Assembly: GCA_902490005.1 (NCBI GenBank)
Contig: CABUCM010000064.1
Location: 1 to 9,101, forward strand
DNA: 9,101 nucleotides
Direction: 5' to 3'
Origin: an uncultured Ruminiclostridium sp.
GTDB taxonomy: Bacteria; Bacillota; Clostridia; Oscillospirales; Acutalibacteraceae
The number at the start of each line of letters is the position of its first letter. Position 1 is the stretch's first letter. This document shows, in pieces, positions 3,953 through 9,101 of the stretch. Under the pieces are notes generated by a model. The model saw only the letters and a list, made by a program, of their open reading frames with translations, had not been told where the DNA came from and did not search any database. The translations under genes were made by a program, and so were the position numbers.

Positions 3953-6900
3953 TCCCCAAAGCGAAGGAGTAAAGGTACTGCTCTTTCACTTCCAGCCCGG
4001 TAGTCTGCTTCAGCGCCAGGGCGTAAAGCGCCAGCTGCCGCCGGTAACGGGCCGACAATTCCGCTTCTTCCTTCACGTAATCGGTTTTATAATCTACCAG
4101 GACCAAGCCGCCGTTTTCCTCAAACACGCAGTCCACCGCGCCCTGGAGCACCACAGGCTCCAGCCCGTTGGCCCCGGTCAAATCCGGGTTCACCTCTTTC
4201 GCCTCCAGTTCTACGGTGAAGCGGATTTCCCGCTGAACGTTTTCGGACTGCTCCATACGCCGGTACAAGCCGCTGTGAAAGAACCGCTTGATCTTTTTCA
4301 AATTGACCGCGTTTGCCTGCTCCTGGGTCAGAAAGCCCTTTTCCAAAAGGAACTGAAGCTGCTTTTCCGGGTCCTCCTTCGCCAAATGGTAATCGGCGAA
4401 CTGCATGTAAAGGTGCAGGGCGGTTCCCCGCTCCGCCGGAGTCATGGTCTGCCCGGACAAAAAGGCCGGACGGGACATGGCGGCATATTCCTTTTCGTTC
4501 TCCCGTCCCGCAAGCTCCGAGGCCGCCACCTTGGCGGGAACGGACTTTAACTCCTCGCCGGGATAAACAAAGGAAAACCGCTCTTTCAGCAAAGCCATCA
4601 GGTCCCGGTTGATTTCCGCCGGTTTCCCCTCGGCGCTTTCGGCCTCTTCCTCCCGTCTTTCCATCACAGGATCCAAAATAATTTTCCAGCTCTCTCCTTT
4701 TGTTAACATAATCCCAGGGAGTACTCCCGCTTTCTCCCGCAGTTCCCCGCCGCTGGGATGCCGCAGAGCGCAGGAAAGAATCCAATCGGAAAAGGATGCG
4801 GCGCTTCGCACCACATAGGGAGAGATGGCCTTGGCGTCAGTCAATTGCGCGCCCAGTTTTCCCAGGGTCTTTACGGGGTCCTCTAAGGAAGTGAGCATAA
4901 TCAGCTTTTCCTTGGCCCGGGTCATGGCCACATACAGCACCCGAAGCTCCTCGCTCATGCCGCCCCGCTCGATTTCCAAAGACACCGCCTCTCTTGGCAT
5001 GGTGTCGTACTGTACGGTCCTAGTTTCATCCCTCAGCTTCATGCCCAGGCCCAAAACCGGATGCAGCAGAATATCATCCTTGCGCTTATTGAACTGCCTG
5101 GCGGTATTGGCTAAAATACAAACCGGGAATTCCAGCCCTTTGGATTTGTGGATACTCATCACCCGGACCACGTTGGCGCTTTCAGACAACGCCGCCGCAG
5201 GTACCAAATCGGAATCCTGCTCCTGAAGGCGGTCGATAAACCGGATAAACCCGGAAAGCCCCTGGTAGCCGGAACCCTCGTAATCCCGGGCATATTTCAT
5301 CAATAGCCTGAGATTGTTCAGCCGCAGGTCCCCCTGCCGCATAGTCTGCACCATGGCGGGATAGCCGGTGGCCTCGTAGAGACGCTGTAACAGCCGGTCC
5401 GCCGGCAAGGTAGCCGCCAGCCGCCTGAACGCCTCCGTCTGGTCTAAAAACGCCCGGCACCGCGCCCCTAAGGCGCCGGGGATTTCCGCCGCGTCCTTTA
5501 GGGCAAAATAATAGGAATCTTCTTTTCTCGCCATCCGGATCTGGGATAAATCATCCGGCGTAAAGCCCCAGATTGGGCTCACCAGCACGGAAAGCAGGGG
5601 GATATCCTGCACCGGGTTGTCGATTACCCGTAGATAGGACAGCGCCACAGACACCTCCGGCGTGCCGAAAAAGGTGCCCGCCGTATCCGACCAGGCGGGG
5701 ATTCCCATCTCCCGCAGCTTGGCGGCGTAAACGCCGCCGTGGGCGTTGGCGTTGCGGATCAGCACGCAAAAGTCCCGGTAGGTGGCAGGGCGCTGCCTGC
5801 CGCCGTCCTGCACCGCCTCCCCCCTTCGCACCATAGAGGCGATGAGATTCCCGATATACGCCGCCTCCTCCACGTCCATGTCCTCTCCCTTGGGCAGCGT
5901 CAAAATGTGAAGCTCCGTATCCCCTTCGTCCCGTTCCGGATAAGAAGCGCCCGGCACCAGTTCTTCCTCCCGGGTGTATTCCATTTCGCCCATTTCAGTT
6001 GACATAATCTGGCGGAACACAAAATTCACCCCGTCGGTGACCCCATGCCGGCTTCTAAAATTCTTATCTAAAATGACTTTCGCCGGATAGGCTTCCTTTT
6101 GGGGATCGTAAGGCTGGTAGCTCGCTTTCCGGCGAAGGAAAATTTCAGGCATGGCCTGTCGGAAACGGTAAATGCTCTGCTTTACGTCGCCCACCATGAA
6201 TAAATTCTGTTCCTCCCGGCTGATGGCGCGGAAGATCATATCCTGGGCCTCGTTGGTATCCTGGTACTCATCCACCATGACCTCGTCAAAATTCTCCGCC
6301 AGAAGCTGGGCGTCCTCGGTTCTTCGCCAGCCGCTTTCCGTAGGCCGCACCAAAAGCTTTAACGCCCAATGCTCCAAATCACCGAAATCCGCCAGGCGCT
6401 TCTGCTGCTTTTTTTCTTCCAGCTCCCGGGAGAACAGCTTTACCGCGCCGAACAGTTCCGTCACAATCGGCGCCAGCTGTTTCATATCCTGCCGGCACTT
6501 TGCCTCGTCGTGGGAAAACAGGGCGCTAAGCTTTTTAAACACCGCCTTCACCCCATCCCGGCTGCCGGAAATTCGCAGCTTCAACGGATCGTCGTTATAG
6601 CCCCGCAGCGGCTTTAGGCCGGCAAATCGAAAAGCCTGAAGCCCCGCGCCGATACGGTCCCAGTCCTTGGAGGCAATTCTAGTTTTCAGTTCCTGAAGGG
6701 AATACAAATCCTGTAAAAAGGCTTCTTGGTACGCGGCGGAAATTTTCTCATCCTCTTCCATCACAGACAGGGAGTTCTCCGTGAGCGTCACCATATAATC
6801 CACGGCGCTTTGGGCGTAGTTTAGAATGGTGCTCCCCCACAGGGTCTCTCCCACCGGCAGGCCTTCCCGGTACATGGCCTCCTTTTCGTCCAGCCACCTT

Positions 6901-7469
6901 TCCGGAAAGGGATGGGAACGGATAAAGTCATACAGGGTTTCAATGGTTTCCATCAGCCTGCGGTCATTCCAGCCAAAGCTGAACGCGTCGGAAAGCATGG
7001 TAAAGCTTCCGCCCGCCTTTGCGTACAGTTCCTCCATCACCCCGTCCATGGCCTCCTGGCGGAGAAGGGTCATCTCCGCCGAATCAGAAATCCGGAAGTC
7101 CGGGGAAATATTCAGCTTATAGAAATTTTCCCGCACCAGTTCGTTGCAGAAGCTGTGTATGGTGCTGATATGGGCCCGGTTTAATAGAATTTGCTGCCGC
7201 TGAAGCTGAGCGTTGGCCGGGTCCTCCTGCAAAAGCGCCCCAATGGCGGCGGAAATCCGTTCTTTCATTTCCGCGGCGGCGGCGTTGGTAAAGGTGACGA
7301 TCAAAAGCCGGTCCGCGTCGCAGGGCTTGTAGGGGTCTGTCAGCCTCTCAATGACCCGCTGGACCAAAACCGCCGTTTTCCCGCTGCCCGCGGCGGCGGA
7401 AACCAACAGGCTGCCGTTTCTGGCGGAGATGGCCCACCGCTGGCTTTCAGTCCAATTCCGTTTGCTCAT
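3933..7469 (-). CDS. addA: ATP-dependent helicase/nuclease subunit A (AddA)
   Basis: The 1178-residue product is the UvrD/RecB-like 3'-5' helicase plus nuclease subunit of AddAB. This complex resects double-strand breaks to Chi-like sites and prepares ends for RecA. Superfamily 1A motifs appear in order: Q-motif WTESQRWAI (6-14), Walker A AAAGSGKT (25-32), VTFTNAAAAEMKERI (58-72), STIHSFCNELV (102-112), Walker B VMVDEYQDTNEAQ (397-409), GDVKQSIYRFRQA (427-439), NFRSR (470-474), VRVMSIHKSKGLEFP (768-782) and LRVLYVAMTRAKEKL (842-856). The C-terminal RecB-type nuclease shows GAVDCVF (from 1110), VDYKTD with catalytic Asp and Lys (about 1125-1129), and QLALYALAL (about 1145). All active residues are present and the length is normal. 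The ATG at 7469-7467 has GGAGG 6 nt upstream. It overlaps the end of addB by 23 bp, implying translational coupling and balanced subunits. infC follows behind its own promoter. Confidence 0.98.
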   Translation of the reverse strand: MSKRNWTESQRWAISARNGSLLVSAAAGSGKTAVLVQRVIERLTDPYKPCDADRLLIVTFTNAAAAEMKERISAAIGALLQEDPANAQLQRQQILLNRAHISTIHSFCNELVRENFYKLNISPDFRISDSAEMTLLRQEAMDGVMEELYAKAGGSFTMLSDAFSFGWNDRRLMETIETLYDFIRSHPFPERWLDEKEAMYREGLPVGETLWGSTILNYAQSAVDYMVTLTENSLSVMEEDEKISAAYQEAFLQDLYSLQELKTRIASKDWDRIGAGLQAFRFAGLKPLRGYNDDPLKLRISGSRDGVKAVFKKLSALFSHDEAKCRQDMKQLAPIVTELFGAVKLFSRELEEKKQQKRLADFGDLEHWALKLLVRPTESGWRRTEDAQLLAENFDEVMVDEYQDTNEAQDMIFRAISREEQNLFMVGDVKQSIYRFRQAMPEIFLRRKASYQPYDPQKEAYPAKVILDKNFRSRHGVTDGVNFVFRQIMSTEMGEMEYTREEELVPGASYPERDEGDTELHILTLPKGEDMDVEEAAYIGNLIASMVRRGEAVQDGGRQRPATYRDFCVLIRNANAHGGVYAAKLREMGIPAWSDTAGTFFGTPEVSVALSYLRVIDNPVQDIPLLSVLVSPIWGFTPDDLSQIRMARKEDSYYFALKDAAEIPGALGARCRAFLDQTEAFRRLAATLPADRLLQRLYEATGYPAMVQTMRQGDLRLNNLRLLMKYARDYEGSGYQGLSGFIRFIDRLQEQDSDLVPAAALSESANVVRVMSIHKSKGLEFPVCILANTARQFNKRKDDILLHPVLGLGMKLRDETRTVQYDTMPREAVSLEIERGGMSEELRVLYVAMTRAKEKLIMLTSLEDPVKTLGKLGAQLTDAKAISPYVVRSAASFSDWILSCALRHPSGGELREKAGVLPGIMLTKGESWKIILDPVMERREEEAESAEGKPAEINRDLMALLKERFSFVYPGEELKSVPAKVAASELAGRENEKEYAAMSRPAFLSGQTMTPAERGTALHLYMQFADYHLAKEDPEKQLQFLLEKGFLTQEQANAVNLKKIKRFFHSGLYRRMEQSENVQREIRFTVELEAKEVNPDLTGANGLEPVVLQGAVDCVFEENGGLVLVDYKTDYVKEEAELSARYRRQLALYALALKQTTGLEVKEQYLYSFALGKEVRIS

Positions 7470-9101
7470 AGGCCGCCTCCTTTTCCTGGATTTCTTCCTG
7501 AACCAATTTCATAACCTCGTTCCGGCCTAGCTTTTCCACCAGCCTGCTTCTGCCTTCCGGCTCATGCCCGCAGACAGGCCCGTAGGGGCAGTAGGCGCAG
7601 GCGTCGTACTCCCCGGCGGCGGGTTCGGCGTCCACGTCCCCCTGGCGCAGGGAACAGGCCATATTCACCACCAGGTTTTCCATTTTCTTGGTCAGCGCCC
7701 CCAGCTGGGCCAAACTGGCCACGCTATCCAGCTTAGCCGGCTCTCCATTTTTCAGGGCCACCGGGATAAATACCCCCTGGGCCTGCTGTTCCATTCCGGC
7801 GATCACCTCGGGGTCATCCAGCACCAGGCCGTTCATGCGAAGCTTCTTGTCTTTTTCTTTTTGCAGCTTTTCATCCTGGTCTCCACGCTGCGCCGACACG
7901 GTGGGCCGGGCCGCGGGAACGTATAAAATACCGGCCGGCATCACATTGCCGTAGCGGCTTTCCCCGTTTTTCCAGACGGTATCCAGGTATAAAAGCATCT
8001 GCATATTCAAGCCGTACAGCACGTCAGACAGTTTAAAATCCTTGCTGCCGGTTTTATAATCGATAACGCGTATGTACTTCCCCGAGGGCTTTTCCATCAC
8101 ATCCACCCGGTCGATTTTTCCTTCCACGGAAATCTCTCCGCCGCCTGGAATCTCCAGCACGAGAGGTTCTAAATCTTTACCCCTGCCGATGGACAGTTCA
8201 AAATCAGCCGGAACAAATTCGCTTTGGGCAAGCTCTCTTCCTAAATGGGAAAGGAGCATTTGGGCCGTATCCGCCAGCCGGGAAAACAAATAACGGAACC
8301 GGGCGGATTTTTCTTCCCAGCCTCCCAGCTTCGCCTCCACATAGCCGTCTAAAAGCAGGCGGATTTCTGTGAGCAGCTCCTGTTTTTCCATTAAGGCCAG
8401 GGCCTGGCCGCTGAACTTCCGCAGCATATTCTCCAGCAGGTAGTGCATCAGGCTGCCGTATTCCAGCGCGTCGAACACCGCCGGCTTTCGTTCCTTGGCC
8501 CGCAGGCCGTACCGGCAGAAATATTGGAACCGACAGAGATAATACTTTTCCACCTGGGAAGCGGATACCCGCAGATTAGGCCCGAACAGCTTCTTGGCGT
8601 TCTCTGGATTTTGAAAAGAAATCGGGTCCTCCGACGCGGCCCGGCGCAAAGCCGCCAGCTGGGTTTGATAATCCGGCCGCGCGCCGAAATAGGCCTTGAG
8701 GGTTTCCTCTTTTTCAGAAGGCTCCCGCCACAGCTTGGCGGCCAGCTCAAAGGCAGGCTTAGGCGACCAGATAAAATCGGAAAAAGGCTCCTGATACCGG
8801 TCGATCACCTGACAGCTGGGAAAGATTTTCTGCACCTCCCGGATCAGGGAGGACGGCGACTTGGCGCCGCCGGACAGATCGGAGCTGGCATAGGATAGAA
8901 ACAGCTCCTCCGACGGCGAAACCGCCGCCATATAAGCCAGATACCGTTCCTCCACGGCCAATTTTTCCAGGGAATCGTATAACGGCAGCCCCATGGAGAT
9001 CATCAGCCGCCGTTCCGCGTCGCTGAACACCCCCGCAGACACCGGCGTCCGGGGAAACTCCCCTTCCACCGCCCCCAGCAAAAACACCGCCCGTGGCGCC
9101 G
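7447..9101 (-). CDS. addB: ATP-dependent helicase/nuclease subunit B (AddB), C-terminal half, cut by window edge
   Basis: About 551 residues of an expected 1100-1200 are visible. AddB is the AddA partner: an inactivated helicase-like Chi-recognition subunit with its own RecB-type nuclease for the other strand. The first visible stretch, APRAVFLLGAVEGEFPR, corresponds to the mid-protein helicase-fold motif of AddB, so the reading continues past the right edge. A GTG at 9087 is internal and is not the start. Numbering from that GTG, the nuclease domain has GKIDRVDV (323-330), VIDYKTG with Asp343 and Lys345, and GLNMQMLLYL (359-368). The four iron-sulfur cysteines appear to be Cys185 (YYLCRFQYF) and the CAYCPYGPVC set (Cys497, 500, 506), which staple the nuclease domain in known AddB. 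The nuclease and cluster are therefore intact. The TGA at 7449-7447 lies 23 bp inside addA, typical of the addBA operon. Confidence 0.97.
   Translation of the reverse strand, partial: APRAVFLLGAVEGEFPRTPVSAGVFSDAERRLMISMGLPLYDSLEKLAVEERYLAYMAAVSPSEELFLSYASSDLSGGAKSPSSLIREVQKIFPSCQVIDRYQEPFSDFIWSPKPAFELAAKLWREPSEKEETLKAYFGARPDYQTQLAALRRAASEDPISFQNPENAKKLFGPNLRVSASQVEKYYLCRFQYFCRYGLRAKERKPAVFDALEYGSLMHYLLENMLRKFSGQALALMEKQELLTEIRLLLDGYVEAKLGGWEEKSARFRYLFSRLADTAQMLLSHLGRELAQSEFVPADFELSIGRGKDLEPLVLEIPGGGEISVEGKIDRVDVMEKPSGKYIRVIDYKTGSKDFKLSDVLYGLNMQMLLYLDTVWKNGESRYGNVMPAGILYVPAARPTVSAQRGDQDEKLQKEKDKKLRMNGLVLDDPEVIAGMEQQAQGVFIPVALKNGEPAKLDSVASLAQLGALTKKMENLVVNMACSLRQGDVDAEPAAGEYDACAYCPYGPVCGHEPEGRSRLVEKLGRNEVMKLVQEEIQEKEAAYEQTELD

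Noticed and set aside
3840..4550. A long plus-strand open reading frame antisense to the addA 3' end
   Set aside because: It lies opposite a gene with every helicase and nuclease motif intact, has no ribosome binding site, and its translation shows no recognisable domain. It is a GC-driven shadow frame.
5551..6600. Several open frames of 70-140 codons on both strands inside addA
   Set aside because: All overlap the uninterrupted AddA reading, are rich in Pro/Arg or Ser as expected for shadow frames of GC-rich genes, and lack ribosome binding sites.
8443..8898. A 151-codon plus-strand frame antisense to addB
   Set aside because: AddB is clearly coding on the opposite strand through its cysteine and nuclease motifs. 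The antisense frame has no family signature.
9085..9087. GTG at 9087 as the start of a short AddB
   Set aside because: The frame stays open to the window edge and the residues before it (APRA) continue the family match. The gene is simply cut by the window.
1..9101. Mobile elements, CRISPR arrays, tRNA/rRNA genes, toxin-antitoxin or defence systems
   Set aside because: I found no transposase, integrase, regularly spaced repeats, cloverleaf-like RNA genes or defence domains. All coding space is occupied by conserved housekeeping genes.

Overview
This window reads as a stretch of a Clostridia-type (Bacillota) chromosome, most likely an Oscillospirales/Ruminococcaceae-like gut anaerobe. The evidence is AddAB in place of RecBCD, an infC-rpmI-rplT cluster with a long leader and an AUU start on infC, strong GGAGG-type ribosome binding sites, and the dprA-topA pairing. 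That placement is inference from gene content; no search was run. Every gene lies on the minus strand, so transcription runs from high to low coordinates.

Layout in transcription order: (1) 9101-7447, the C-terminal half of addB, cut by the right edge. (2) 7469-3933, complete addA, whose start overlaps the addB end by 23 bp. (3) 3932-3718, the only sizeable intergenic region (215 bp). It carries a strong sigma-A-type promoter, a roughly 170-nt structured leader and an intrinsic terminator just before infC. (4) 3717-2570, infC-rpmI-rplT, encoding IF3, L35 and L20. infC starts at ATT rather than ATG, as in the classic IF3 autoregulatory arrangement. (5) 2569-2450, an intergenic region with a terminator-like hairpin after rplT and a second, perfect 13-bp inverted repeat. 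(6) 2449-1637, a SpoU/TrmH-family rRNA/tRNA 2'-O-methyltransferase. (7) 1640-474, dprA, overlapping the methyltransferase by ATGA. (8) 452-1, the N-terminal 150 codons of topA, cut by the left edge.

Functionally, the right half is double-strand-break resection (AddAB helicase-nuclease loading RecA at Chi-like sites). The centre is translation initiation and 50S assembly under its own regulated promoter. The left half couples an RNA modification enzyme, the RecA-loading protein DprA and DNA topoisomerase I in a tight co-transcribed run. Everything is core housekeeping. I see no phage, insertion sequence, CRISPR, toxin-antitoxin or defence island, and no novel multi-gene system.

The points worth a second look are regulatory or structural: the infC leader, where a candidate antiterminator can pair with the terminator arm; the ATT start; the 13-bp hairpin before the methyltransferase; and the extreme left end. 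There the TopA reading loses its family match exactly where a 7-bp inverted repeat abuts the window edge, which suggests a chimeric contig end.
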